Assembly (NCBI RefSeq): GCF_030269645.1
Contig: NZ_BSTR01000022.1
Location: 65,571-129,570, forward strand
Length of the DNA: 64,000 nucleotides
Origin: Actinokineospora sp. NBRC 105648
GTDB lineage: Bacteria; Actinomycetota; Actinomycetes; Mycobacteriales; Pseudonocardiaceae
Reading direction: 5' to 3'
Below the pieces are notes generated by a model. That model saw only the letters and a program-made list of their open reading frames with translations, was not told the DNA's origin and did not search any database. The position numbers and the translations under genes were made by a program. Of this stretch, positions 47,211-55,456 are shown piece by piece (position 1 is the first letter of the stretch; every line of letters begins with the position of its first letter).

Positions 47211-47360
47211 TTAAGTCACCGTGAGCGACGGCGCGCATACCGTATCACCTTGGTCACCAGACGACTGCCTGCCGTGACGGAGCGCTCGCCGGGTGAAGGC
47301 CACCAAGCCCGACACCAGGAAGAACGCTCCGGCCACCACCGCGATCAGTCCGACGTCCAT
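47211..47360 (-). CDS. Possible small single-helix membrane protein (49 aa)
   Basis: ATG at 47360 starts MDVGLIAVVAGAFFLVSGLV, a transmembrane helix, then a basic segment FTRRALRHGRQ. The first half has strong GC3 bias, the second does not. No Shine-Dalgarno is obvious. It lies 50 bp after the SDR gene on the same strand. Unrecognised; may not be real. Confidence 0.4.
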   Translation of the reverse strand: MDVGLIAVVAGAFFLVSGLVAFTRRALRHGRQSSGDQGDTVCAPSLTVT

Positions 47361-47410
47361 ACCGGTAAGACGCGCGTCTACACCAAGAGGTTGACCTTTG
47401 CCAATTTTGG

Positions 47411-48295
47411 CTAAGAGGGCATGAACACCTTCATCGGCGCCAAGAGCTCCAGTGACAGGTCCCACAACTTCGCCGCCAAGAGCGGGTCGCGCGCGGTGCG
47501 GCTTGGGCGCTCGAGGACCGGGCGGCCGAAGTACCGGCGGTGCGGGCCGTAGAGGGCACCCTGGAAGGCGTCCGGGTCGGTGATGGCGCGCAGGGTGGGC
47601 TGGGCGCCCGCGGCGGCGGACTGGGCGACGAACCGGTCCAGGACGGCCGTCGCGGTGGCGACGAACCGGGGCTCGTCCTTGCCCAGCTCGGTGGCCGCGT
47701 AGCCGGGGTGCGCGGCGACGGAGAGCGTGTCGTGGCCGTCGGCGGCGAGCCTGCGGCCCAGTTCCGCGGTGAACAGCAGGTTGGCCAGCTTCGACTGGAA
47801 GTACGCGCGCCAGCGGCCGTAGCGGCCGCGCTCAAAGTTCGGGTCGGCCAGCCGGATCCGGCCGGGCCGGTGCCCCATGCTGGTCACGGTGACCACGCGG
47901 GCCGCGGGCGTGGCGGTGAGCAGCGGCAGCAGCCGCAGCGTGAGGGCCATGTGCCCGAGGTGGTTGACGCCGAACTGGGTCTCGAACCCGTCGGCGGTCG
48001 TGGACTGGGCGACCGCCATCAGCCCGGCGTTGTTCACCAGCAGGCCGAGCCTGCCGTGCTCGGCGATGACCTGGTCGGCGAACGCGGCGACCGAGGACTG
48101 GTCGGCGAGGTCGAGGGTGGCCAACTGGAGCAGGTCGGGGTCGACCCCCTCGGCGATGAGGGCGGCGCGCGCGGCCGCGGCCTTGTCCTGGTTGCGGCAG
48201 GCCATCAGCACCGTCGTGCCGCGGGCGGCCAGCGCGCGGGTGGTCTCGATGCCCAGCCCGGCGTTGGCGCCGGTGACCACTGCGAGGTCGTCCAT
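47411..48295 (-). CDS. Short-chain dehydrogenase/reductase
   Basis: 294 residues. NAD(P) motif TGANAGLGIE at about 8-17, NNAG near 88, active-site Ser in VTSMGH and Tyr-x-x-x-Lys in YFQSKLANL, as in retinol dehydrogenase/protochlorophyllide reductase-like SDRs. Divergent from a TetR regulator with inverted-repeat sites between, so probably its target. Substrate unknown. Confidence 0.92.
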   Translation of the reverse strand: MDDLAVVTGANAGLGIETTRALAARGTTVLMACRNQDKAAAARAALIAEGVDPDLLQLATLDLADQSSVAAFADQVIAEHGRLGLLVNNAGLMAVAQSTTADGFETQFGVNHLGHMALTLRLLPLLTATPAARVVTVTSMGHRPGRIRLADPNFERGRYGRWRAYFQSKLANLLFTAELGRRLAADGHDTLSVAAHPGYAATELGKDEPRFVATATAVLDRFVAQSAAAGAQPTLRAITDPDAFQGALYGPHRRYFGRPVLERPSRTARDPLLAAKLWDLSLELLAPMKVFMPS

Positions 48296-48306
48296 GTTCG
48301 CTCCTT

Positions 48307-48352
48307 AACCTGAACTAGCGTTCACCATCTATAGTGAGCCAAGGTTCAGGTT
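48307..48352. promoter_or_regulatory. SDR-TetR operator region
   Basis: Widely spaced inverted repeat AACCTGAAC (48307-48315) and GTTCAGGTT (48344-48352), with an inner dyad TGAAC-TAGC-GTTCA (48311-48324). Likely TetR autoregulatory sites in this divergent promoter; TATAGT at about 48330 may be a -10 element. Confidence 0.6.
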
Positions 48353-48376
48353 CTGGCAAGTGCGGAGGTCCAGGCG

Positions 48377-48916
48377 GTGGCGAGAGCGGACTCGGTGCGC
48401 AACCGGCGCAACATCCTCGACTCCACCCGCGAGTTGCTCGCGGCCAACGGCGAGCAGGTGGGCATGGACGAGATCGCCGCCCACGCGGGCGTCGCCGTCG
48501 GGACGCTCTACCGGCACTTCCCCACGAAGACCGACCTGATCGACGCGGCCATGGCCGAGCTGACCTCGAGCCTGGTCGAGCTCGTCGCCGTGGCGGCGGA
48601 CCGCGTCGAGGCCGGGGCGGACCCGGTCGAGGCGATGACGGGGCTGCTGCGGACCTTCGTGGGACTGGCCGCGCAGGACCGGGCGGTGAAGGCGGCAGCG
48701 GAGGGGCTGGCGTCGGACTCGTTGCGGGAGCTGGAAGAGCGCGGCTGGGGGCAGTTGCAGCGGATCGTGGATGTCGCGCACGCGCAGGGGGCCTTGCACG
48801 CGGACATCACCACAGCCGACTTGGCGCTGCTGGTGGCCACCGCGCCCACCGAGGCGGTGCCGGTCGAGTCCCGGGAGCGGTGGATCGCTTTGGCCATGCG
48901 GTCGGTGACTGCCTGA
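48377..48916 (+). CDS. TetR-family repressor
   Basis: 179 residues. N-terminal HTH NILDSTRELLAANG...MDEIAAHAGVAVGTLYRHFPTK and a ligand domain of the common SDR-linked type (TetR_C). GTG start. Presumably represses itself and the divergent SDR gene, relieved by the SDR substrate or a toxic compound. Confidence 0.93.
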   Translation: MARADSVRNRRNILDSTRELLAANGEQVGMDEIAAHAGVAVGTLYRHFPTKTDLIDAAMAELTSSLVELVAVAADRVEAGADPVEAMTGLLRTFVGLAAQDRAVKAAAEGLASDSLRELEERGWGQLQRIVDVAHAQGALHADITTADLALLVATAPTEAVPVESRERWIALAMRSVTA

Positions 48917-49000
48917 CGGTTCTGCTCGCTGTGCTCGCTGTGCTTGACGGTGCGCCGGGACGGGACTGGCAGGGGGGCGGCCGCGTCCCGGCGCACTCGG

Positions 49001-49089
49001 CGGAGAGGGCAGGATTCGAACCTGCGCGGGCGCCGAGGCGCCCTTCCGGTGAAGACTGGAACCCGTTGAGCCGCTCCGGGCACCTCTCC
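49001..49089 (-). tRNA. tRNA-Ser-like gene, second copy (possible UCA anticodon)
   Basis: 89 nt. Acceptor, D stem and T arm are identical to the copy at 5609-5693, but the anticodon arm is TTCCAG-TCTTCA-CCGGAA (6 bp with one A-C mismatch, 6-nt loop) and the variable arm is longer, GGGCGCC-TC-GGCGCCC. If U33 is the third loop T, the anticodon is TCA (49050-49052), an opal reader. Not a selenocysteine tRNA: the acceptor is 7 bp and the D stem is short. Discriminator G; no encoded CCA. The surrounding 48917-49000 and 49090-49210 show no gene. Confidence 0.6.
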
Positions 49090-49210
49090 TTGGCTTGCTG
49101 TGCATAGCTTGCCGGGTGGCGCTGATGTCGGGCTGACGGTTTGCTGTCTTGCTTGCCGACTTGCTTGCCGCGGGCGCGCCGTCTGGGTTGCCGCGGAGTG
49201 CTGCGGGGGT

Positions 49211-49354
49211 GCTCGATTGGGTGGAGTGGTTTGCCTGGGGCCCCTAAAGAAATGAGGCGCGGTGGGTAGAGCGGGTGGGGAAGGGAGTCACCCACTCGCG
49301 GGTCAGCTTAGCGCCTCATTTCTTCCCCAGACAAACCACTCCACCCAATCGAGC
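49211..49354 (-). repeat. Palindromic element R6 (sense strand -)
   Basis: 144 bp. Outer stem TGGGTGGAGTGGTTTG with one wobble; inner stem AAGAAATGAGGCGC, 14 bp perfect; third stem GTGGGT/ACCCAC. It is the most diverged copy: the internal TAAACTTG reads TAAGCTGA. Lies downstream of the TPR gene on the same strand. The remaining gap 49355-49579 shows a weak open frame but no recognisable gene. Confidence 0.92.
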
Positions 49355-49579
49355 AGGTGGGAGGTGATGGTGACTGTGTTGCCGGGGAAGGGTTCCAGAG
49401 ACTCCCTGGTCTACATAGGACTAACCGACAGAGGTCGAGGAGAGTTTGGGGTAGGGCGATCAAGGGGGGACCCGGCGTTTGTGGTGAAAGCGCTGCCGGA
49501 CGCCGTCGAGTGGGCCAAGCGCCTCGTGGTGAGGGGCGGGTCGACGTCCGGCAGGTGCGCTATGCCAAGCGTTCCGCAG

Positions 49580-49939
49580 TTAGGACAAGCGTTCCCGGCA
49601 GTCCGCCAGGGCGGCCTCGGCCTTGGCCGTGCCGGTCATCGCGGCGGCCAGGCGCAGGTGGGGCAGGGCCTCTGCGTGCCTGCTCTGCCTGGCCAGCGCG
49701 CGGCCGAGCAGGGTGTGGGCGTAGGCGTCGGTCGGGTCGAGGGCCACCAGCTTGCGCGCGGTGGACTCGGCCGGGCCGAGGGCGGCCGACTGGAAGTGCG
49801 CCAGCGCCAACTCGGTCAGCACGGCGGTGGACTCCGGCGCGGCCTCCGCCGCCTCGGCGAGGTGGCGCGCGGCGGTACTGGGGTCACCGCTCGCCCGGAA
49901 CAGCCTGCCCTGGTCCAGCAGGTCGAGCACGTCGGTCAT
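49580..49939 (-). CDS. Tetratricopeptide-repeat protein
   Basis: 119 residues with about three TPR units (GRLFRASGDPSTAARHLAEA, ELALAHFQSAALGPAESTAR, TLLGRALARQSRHAEALPHL). Cytoplasmic protein-protein interaction scaffold. The ATG overlaps the pirin stop (ATGA), so the two are co-translated. Confidence 0.88.
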   Translation of the reverse strand: MTDVLDLLDQGRLFRASGDPSTAARHLAEAAEAAPESTAVLTELALAHFQSAALGPAESTARKLVALDPTDAYAHTLLGRALARQSRHAEALPHLRLAAAMTGTAKAEAALADCRERLS

Positions 49940-50922
49940 GACTCCTCCAGCCTGATGTCAGCGGCGGTCCGGTGCGCGGCCGGGATCTGGCCGAGCCGCC
50001 CCGCCTGGTAGTCCTCGAACGCCTGGATGATCTCCTGGCGGGTGTTCATCACGAACGGTCCGTAGCGGGCGACCGGCTCGTTGATCGGCAGCCCCCCGAG
50101 CACCAGGACCTCCCAACTCGGCGAGTTCCCCGGCTGCGTCTCAGCGGCACGCGCGGTGAGCGCGTCACCAGGCCCGAACACGGCCAACTGCCCTTCCTCC
50201 AACGGCCTCCCCTCGGCCCCGACAGTGCCGCGACCGGACAGGACGTAGACCAGCACGTTGAACTCGGCAGGCCACGGCAGGACCAGCCGGGCACCCGCAC
50301 TGACGGTCGCGTGCAGGTAGGTGATCGGCGTGTAGGTCGAGCCGGGCCCCCGGTGTCCAGCCAGGTCACCGGCGATGACCCGGACGAGCGCACCACCGTC
50401 GTCACTGGCAAGCAACATGGCGTCACCCGCCGCGATGTCCTGGTAGCGCGGCTGCGCCATCTTCAGCGAACGCGGCAAGTTGACCCACAACTGGACGCCG
50501 TGGAACAGCCCACCCTTGGCGACCAGCTCTTGCGGCGGCACCTCGTTGTGCAGAATCCCCGACCCAGCGGTCATCCACTGGGTGGAGCCGTCGGTGATCA
50601 GACCACCGCCACCGATGGAGTCGGTGTGCTGCATGGCACCGTCGATCATGTAGGTGACCGTCTCGAACCCGCGGTGTGGGTGCCAGGGCGCACCCTTGGC
50701 CTCCCCCGGGCCGTACTCGACCGCACCCATGTGGTCGAGCAGCAGGAACGGGTCGGCCAGGGCCAGGTCAGCCCCGGGGAAAGGCCGCCGAACCTGGAAA
50801 CCCTCACCCTCCAGGAACTTCTCCGCCCGCACGATCCTGCGCACCCCGCGCCAAGTCGTAGCCGACTCGGGCAGGTCCGGCAGGCGGGGCAGGGTCAGGG
50901 TGTCAGCGGTGATCGCAGGCAT
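49936..50922 (-). CDS. Pirin-family bicupin protein
   Basis: 328 residues. N-terminal cupin with metal-site pattern HPHRGFETVTYMIDG and LHNEV, plus a C-terminal cupin_8-like half. Bacterial pirins can have quercetinase activity or modulate enzymes. ATG 50922 chosen for the GAGGAGG upstream; ATG 50937 is possible. Confidence 0.92.
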   Translation of the reverse strand: MPAITADTLTLPRLPDLPESATTWRGVRRIVRAEKFLEGEGFQVRRPFPGADLALADPFLLLDHMGAVEYGPGEAKGAPWHPHRGFETVTYMIDGAMQHTDSIGGGGLITDGSTQWMTAGSGILHNEVPPQELVAKGGLFHGVQLWVNLPRSLKMAQPRYQDIAAGDAMLLASDDGGALVRVIAGDLAGHRGPGSTYTPITYLHATVSAGARLVLPWPAEFNVLVYVLSGRGTVGAEGRPLEEGQLAVFGPGDALTARAAETQPGNSPSWEVLVLGGLPINEPVARYGPFVMNTRQEIIQAFEDYQAGRLGQIPAAHRTAADIRLEES

Positions 50923-51104
50923 CGGGCGCCTCCTCATCACTCTCGGGCCACCCGGTCGGCGACCCACAGCCGCTACAAGCTAGTTGCGCGCTCAATTATT
51001 CCCCGCCCACCCAGGACGCCCGGCCCCAGAGCCAGCGCCCCCACCGCCACCCCACGGCAGACCCACCCTCCCAACGAACCCAGCGAAATCCCCACCACCA
51101 CACC

Positions 51105-51263
51105 CCGCAGCGAATAGGCCGACCCCGCTGGCACCCAAGCGAATCCCGCCCCCGCCAAACCGCAGCGGTGAGGCCGACTCTGCTAGCACCCAAGCGAATC
51201 CCGTCCCCCAGCAAACCGCAGCGGTGAGGCCGACCCCGCTGGAAAGCAACGCCCGCTACGGAT
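51105..51263. repeat. REP-like module array preceding R7
   Basis: Three units of about 55 bp with the CCGCAGCGG...GGCCGACCCCGCTGG dyad, the last joined to R7. The junction sequence is the same as at R3 on the other strand. The stretch 50923-51104 holds no recognisable gene and presumably the pirin promoter. Confidence 0.85.
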
Positions 51264-51403
51264 GCTCGATCTAGTGGACTCGCTTCGTGTGGGGGAGGAG
51301 TACCGCTAAACTTGCCGTGTGGTGGGGATGCCCTTCACCCGCCCTTTTTTCACCACCGCGGTGCTCTAGGGGCCCCGCACGAAGTGAGTTCACTAGATCG
51401 AGC
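51264..51403 (+). repeat. Palindromic element R7 (sense strand +)
   Basis: 140 bp, CTAGTGGACTCGC-type outer stem with three wobbles; inner stem GGAGUACCGC against GCGGUGCUCU with two wobbles and no mismatch. Inverted pair with R8. Confidence 0.93.
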
Positions 51404-51502
51404 CCATGCTTTTACTCGGGCAACCCCAGCGATGAGCCACCATGCAGGTCGACCGTAGGTCGGCGTGCGGCACACCCCACGAGCTGCCCAAGTAAGAGCA
51501 GG
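51404..51502. repeat. Conserved spacer between R7 and R8
   Basis: The reverse complement of the R2-R3 spacer with about a dozen differences, including the dyad CTCGGGCA...TGCCCAAG. The reversed orientation relative to its flanking pair shows that the spacer or pair can invert. Confidence 0.8.
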
Positions 51503-51641
51503 GCTCGATCGGGTGGACTGCCTTCGCGCGGGGCCCCTAGGCGACCGCGTGGGGAAAAAGCGTGGGGAGAAGGGCATCCCCACCACAGGTCAAGTTTAGC
51601 GGTCGCCTCCCCCCACACGAAGGCAGTCCACCCAATCGAGC
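51503..51641 (-). repeat. Palindromic element R8 (sense strand -)
   Basis: 139 bp; TGGGTGGACTGCC-type outer stem with three wobbles; inner stem AGGCGACCGC/GCGGTCGCCT, a doubly compensated variant of AGAGCACCGC. Lies downstream of the lipoprotein gene on the same strand. Confidence 0.94.
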
Positions 51642-51771
51642 ACAAACGTAACGGGACTTTCATACCAGCGGGCTCGACATTTAGAGATTGAAAGAAAAGA
51701 GCCAAAGGGATTAAGGCCGAAGGGACTTAGGGCTGAAGGGACTTAGGGTTTCTTTGGAAGCCTGTCGGCGC

Positions 51772-52290
51772 CTAGCGCTGGGGCCACATGCTGTAGATCG
51801 TGTTGTCCTCGTCCTTGCACACCACCTGCGGCAGCGATCCCTCCGGCACCTGGTTGCACGCCATCGGTCCGATCTCGAACGGTGCCTGCCCGGTCTTGGG
51901 GTCCGGCCGTGCTGCGTAGTAGTCGAACAGGATGGCAGCGGCCTGTTCGCAGTTGAGCCTGCCCGTCGGGGTCTCCACGACGACGGCGAGCATGTCCTTG
52001 CCCAGTGCGCCCTTGAACGGCCGGTCGCAGTACTGCGACGGTGCGCTCTCGTCCACCGTGAGGTCGACGCCCGGGGTCGTGGTCGTGGGCCGTGTGACCG
52101 TCTGCCTGCTCACCGTGGGTCGTGAGGCGGTCGGACGCCTGGCCGTCGTGGTCACTTCCGCCGACGAGGCCGTCGCCTTCGACGCCGTCGTCGTTGAACC
52201 GGTCGAGGTGCCGGATGCGGATCCGGTGACCGGGGTGGAACAGCCCGTGACCAGGGCGGCGAGCAACGCTAACGCGACCATGAACCTCAT
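51772..52290 (-). CDS. Secreted lipoprotein with Thr/Ser-rich linker
   Basis: 172 residues. Lipobox LVTGC near residue 17 marks lipid attachment. A Ser/Thr-rich linker (about 22-75) leads to a C-terminal domain of about 95 residues with four cysteines (QYCDRPF, LNCEQAA, MACNQV, VVCKDE). No family recognised; general layout like actinomycete DUF3558-type lipoproteins. Confidence 0.8.
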   Translation of the reverse strand: MRFMVALALLAALVTGCSTPVTGSASGTSTGSTTTASKATASSAEVTTTARRPTASRPTVSRQTVTRPTTTTPGVDLTVDESAPSQYCDRPFKGALGKDMLAVVVETPTGRLNCEQAAAILFDYYAARPDPKTGQAPFEIGPMACNQVPEGSLPQVVCKDEDNTIYSMWPQR

Positions 52291-52372
52291 ACCCGCTGCT
52301 TCGACTGTCGCACCCGGACCGTTACGCGCCCACCCCCGACAACGTCCACAGTGGACCCCTGAGTCTGGACGG

Positions 52373-53212
52373 GTGAGCGTGTCCGATACGGGGTATTCAG
52401 CACGTGTGCGCACCATGGGGCAAGTGAGAAGACACCCGGCGGTCCAGCGGCTGGGGCGGATCGGCATGGCCTTCTACGGGGGTGTGCACATCCTGATCGC
52501 CTGGCTGGCCATCCAGGTCGCGGCCGGGCAGACCGGTGAGAAGACCGACTCCAAGGGCGCCATCGCCGAGATCGCGGAGACCACCGCCGGTCCGGTGCTG
52601 CTGTGGGCGCTGACCATCGGCCTGTTCCTGTTCGCCCTCTGGCAGGTCACCGAGGGCCTCGCGGGCTACACCTACGTCACCGAACCGCGCAAGCGCCTGG
52701 GCAAGCGGATTGGCGCGGGCGCGCGGGCGATCACCGGGGCGGGCATCGGCATCGGCGCGCTGGACTTCGCCCGCGGGGTGGGCAGCACGAACTCGACCGG
52801 CAAGCAGCAGGAGCTCACCGCGAAGGTGCTGGCCCTGCCGTTCGGGCAGGTCCTGGTGGGCGCGGCGGCGATCGGCATCCTGGTGATCGCCGCGGTGATC
52901 TTCTACAAGGGCGTGAAGCGGTCCTTCGAGCGCGACCTGGACATGTCCGAGCTGCCCGACGGGTCCCGCCGGTTCGTCGAGCAGGTCGGCCGGGTCGGCT
53001 GGATCGGGAAGGGGCTGGCCTACGGGGTGATCGCCGTGCTGGTCGGGCTGGCCGCGCTGAACGCCGACCCCGAGCAGGCTGGTGGCATGGACAAGGCGCT
53101 GCACACGGTGGCGGAGCAGCCCTACGGCATGCTGCTGCTCACCGTGATCGCGATCGGCCTGGCCGCCTTCGGCGTGTACTGCTTCGCCGCCGCGAAGGCG
53201 CATCGCGACTAG
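52373..53212 (+). CDS. DUF1206 membrane protein
   Basis: 279 residues with three repeats of a two-helix unit (GRIGMAFYGGVHILIAWLA, ARAITGAGIGIG, GRVGWIGKGLAYGVIAVLVG), the DUF1206 pattern. Function unknown. Start uncertain: GTG 52373, or the in-frame ATG at about 52415 (MGQVRRHP). Divergent from the lipoprotein; ends 18 bp from the convergent kinase-like gene. Confidence 0.85.
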   Translation: MSVSDTGYSARVRTMGQVRRHPAVQRLGRIGMAFYGGVHILIAWLAIQVAAGQTGEKTDSKGAIAEIAETTAGPVLLWALTIGLFLFALWQVTEGLAGYTYVTEPRKRLGKRIGAGARAITGAGIGIGALDFARGVGSTNSTGKQQELTAKVLALPFGQVLVGAAAIGILVIAAVIFYKGVKRSFERDLDMSELPDGSRRFVEQVGRVGWIGKGLAYGVIAVLVGLAALNADPEQAGGMDKALHTVAEQPYGMLLLTVIAIGLAAFGVYCFAAAKAHRD

Positions 53213-53230
53213 TCCACTGAGGACAGTCGA

Positions 53231-54022
53231 CTACACCAGCTTGACGATCTCCTGCGCCGCCCGTTCCAGCCCGCGCATCGAGCGGGGGGTGGACCTCGGG
53301 TGCAGCGCGTGCACCGCCAGCCGGAACAGCAGGGCGCGCAGCAGCGCCTGCGGCCACTCCGGCAGGTGGCCCCAGCGCTTGGCGATCGACTCGTCGGCGC
53401 CGCCCCAGGCCATCGCGTCGACCACGACCACCGCGGCCGCCCACTCCGGTGGGCGGTGGAACGCGGCGAAGTCGATGATGCCGGGCGCGGCGTCGCCGTC
53501 GAAGAGGACGTTGCCGAACAGGTCGCCGTGCACGACCTGGGAGCGCAGCGAGATCTCCTTGCGCGACTCGGCGTGCAGCGCGAAGAGCCTGCCGCCGAGG
53601 TCCGGGTCGAGCTTGGTCTTCTTGTCCTCGCCCCAGGCGGCCCGGTCGGCCATGGCGAACACATCCGCGCGGCCGCTGAGGAAGCGCGGCCGGTTCAGCT
53701 CCGCGGTGGCCTTGTGCAGCCGGAGCGAGGCGGAGATCACCTCGTCGTAGCGCGGCTCGGCGCGGCCGGGGACGTACCGGAACCCGACCCACCCGCCGAC
53801 CACGTAGCGGCCGTCGCTGGAGCGGACCGGCTGGGCGATGCGCAGGTCCGGGACCCGCAGGTCGCCGAGCGTCTGGGCGACCCAGGACGCCTCGGCGGGG
53901 TTGGCCGCCTGCCGCAGCGCGAGGTCGTCACACCGCCAGACCGGCCCCTGCTCGATCAGCACGGGCTCGGCGTCCTTGGCGCCGAAGGCGGCGCGGACGT
54001 GCGGCGGGGGCGGAGTTCTCAC
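53231..54022 (-). CDS. TIGR02569-family kinase-like protein
   Basis: 263 residues from GTG 54022. An actinobacterial aminoglycoside-phosphotransferase-fold protein: VVHGDLFGNVLF and IIDFAAFHRP are the catalytic and metal loops. Equivalent to Rv3205c next to moeZ. Substrate unknown. Confidence 0.88.
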   Translation of the reverse strand: MRTPPPPHVRAAFGAKDAEPVLIEQGPVWRCDDLALRQAANPAEASWVAQTLGDLRVPDLRIAQPVRSSDGRYVVGGWVGFRYVPGRAEPRYDEVISASLRLHKATAELNRPRFLSGRADVFAMADRAAWGEDKKTKLDPDLGGRLFALHAESRKEISLRSQVVHGDLFGNVLFDGDAAPGIIDFAAFHRPPEWAAAVVVVDAMAWGGADESIAKRWGHLPEWPQALLRALLFRLAVHALHPRSTPRSMRGLERAAQEIVKLV

Positions 54023-54098
54023 GGGCGGGCACGCTACCTGCCCGAGGTGTCCGGTGGTCGTGCGACACGGGGACACGATTTGTTGATCTTGTCAAGTC

Positions 54099-54136
54099 GC
54101 CACCGGGCCCCGACCGCGTGGTCGGGGCCCGGTGGC
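54099..54136 (-). terminator. Hairpin terminator downstream of moeZ
   Basis: A perfect 17-bp stem (GCCACCGGGCCCCGACC) with a GCGT loop, 18 bp after the moeZ stop on the minus strand. It separates moeZ from the kinase-like gene. Confidence 0.85.
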
Positions 54137-54153
54137 CGAGCAGCTCGAGCGGC

Positions 54154-55332
54154 TCAGTAGGTCGGCAGCGAGGTGTCGATCTCGCTCGCCCAGCCGAGCA
54201 CACCGCCGCCGACGTGCACCGCGTCCTTGAAGCCCGCCTTGTGCAGCGCCGCCAGCGCCTCCGCGGAGCGGACACCGGACTTGCAGTGCAGCACGATCGG
54301 CCGGTCCTGCGGCAGCTCGGCGAACGCCTCGCCGGAGAGGATCCGGTCCTTCGGGATCAGCACCGAGCCCTCGATCTTGACGATCTCGTACTCGTGCGGC
54401 TCGCGGACGTCGATCAGCGCGAAGTCCTCGCCCCGGTCGAACTTGTCCTTGAGCTCGCGCGGGGTGATCGTGCTGCCCGCCGCCGCGGTCTGCGCGTCGT
54501 CGCTGACCACGCCGCAGAACGCGTCGTAGTCGATCAGGCCCTCGATCGGCTTGGTCTCCGGGTCCTTGCGGATCTTGATGGTGCGGTACGACATCTCCAG
54601 CGCGTCGTAGACCATCAGCCGACCCAGCAGCGGCTCGCCGATGCCGGTCAGCAGCTTGATCGCCTCGGTCACCATGATCGACCCGATGGACGCGCACAGC
54701 ACGCCCAGCACGCCGCCCTCGGCGCACGAGGGGACCATCCCGGGCGGCGGCGGCTCGGGGTAGAGGTCGCGGTAGTTGAGGCCCTGGCCGTTGGGCGCGT
54801 CGTCCCAGAAGACGCTGACCTGGCCCTCGAACCGGAAGATCGACCCCCACACGTACGGCTTGCCCAGCAGCACCGCGGCGTCGTTGACCAGGTACCGGGT
54901 GGCGAAGTTGTCCGTGCCGTCGAGGATCAGGTCGTAGTCGGCGAAGATCTCCAGCGCGTTGGTGGAGTTGAGGTGCTCCTGGTGCAGGACCACGGTCACC
55001 AGCGGGTTGATCTCGGCGATCGACTCCTTGGCCGAGACGGCCTTGGGCTTGCCCACGTCGGAGACGCCGTGGATCACCTGGCGCTGCAGGTTCGACTCGT
55101 CGACGATGTCGAAGTCGACGACGCCGAGCGTGCCCACGCCCGCCGCGGCCAGGTACAGCAGGGCCGGGCTGCCCAGCCCGCCCGCGCCGACCACCAGGAC
55201 CTTGGCGTTCTTGAGCCGCTTCTGCCCGTCCACCCCGACGTCCGGGATGATCAGGTGGCGGCTGTAGCGCGCCACCTCATCCTTGGTCAGCTCCTGCGCC
55301 GGCTCGACGAGCGGCGGCAAACTGCCTGGCAT
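54154..55332 (-). CDS. moeZ: MoeZ: adenylyltransferase/sulfurtransferase
   Basis: 392 residues. ThiF/MoeB domain with VVGAGGLGSP near 50 and FDIVDESNLQRQVIHG; C-terminal rhodanese domain (about 285-392) with active-site loop CKSGVRS. MoeZ activates and thiolates sulfur-carrier proteins for molybdopterin, thiamine, cysteine and some natural products. Equivalent to Rv3206c. Confidence 0.95.
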   Translation of the reverse strand: MPGSLPPLVEPAQELTKDEVARYSRHLIIPDVGVDGQKRLKNAKVLVVGAGGLGSPALLYLAAAGVGTLGVVDFDIVDESNLQRQVIHGVSDVGKPKAVSAKESIAEINPLVTVVLHQEHLNSTNALEIFADYDLILDGTDNFATRYLVNDAAVLLGKPYVWGSIFRFEGQVSVFWDDAPNGQGLNYRDLYPEPPPPGMVPSCAEGGVLGVLCASIGSIMVTEAIKLLTGIGEPLLGRLMVYDALEMSYRTIKIRKDPETKPIEGLIDYDAFCGVVSDDAQTAAAGSTITPRELKDKFDRGEDFALIDVREPHEYEIVKIEGSVLIPKDRILSGEAFAELPQDRPIVLHCKSGVRSAEALAALHKAGFKDAVHVGGGVLGWASEIDTSLPTY

Positions 55333-55456
55333 CGGTCCTCCTAGAACACGGGGTACGCGCGGCGATTCTCACCGGTACAACGCCAGAGTCCCACCCGGTC
55401 TTCCCCCGCTCCCACGATCCGGGACGACTGGACGGGCCAGGTACCGGGGCTGGGTA

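Noticed and set aside
49001..49089. Selenocysteine tRNA (loop resembles CTTCA)
   Set aside because: Acceptor stem is 7 bp and the D stem is short, whereas bacterial tRNA-Sec has an 8-bp acceptor and a longer D stem; no selA/selB in the window.
49355..49579. Small gene between R6 and the TPR gene
   Set aside because: Codon bias is weak, no domain recognised, and the frame continues antisense through the TPR gene.
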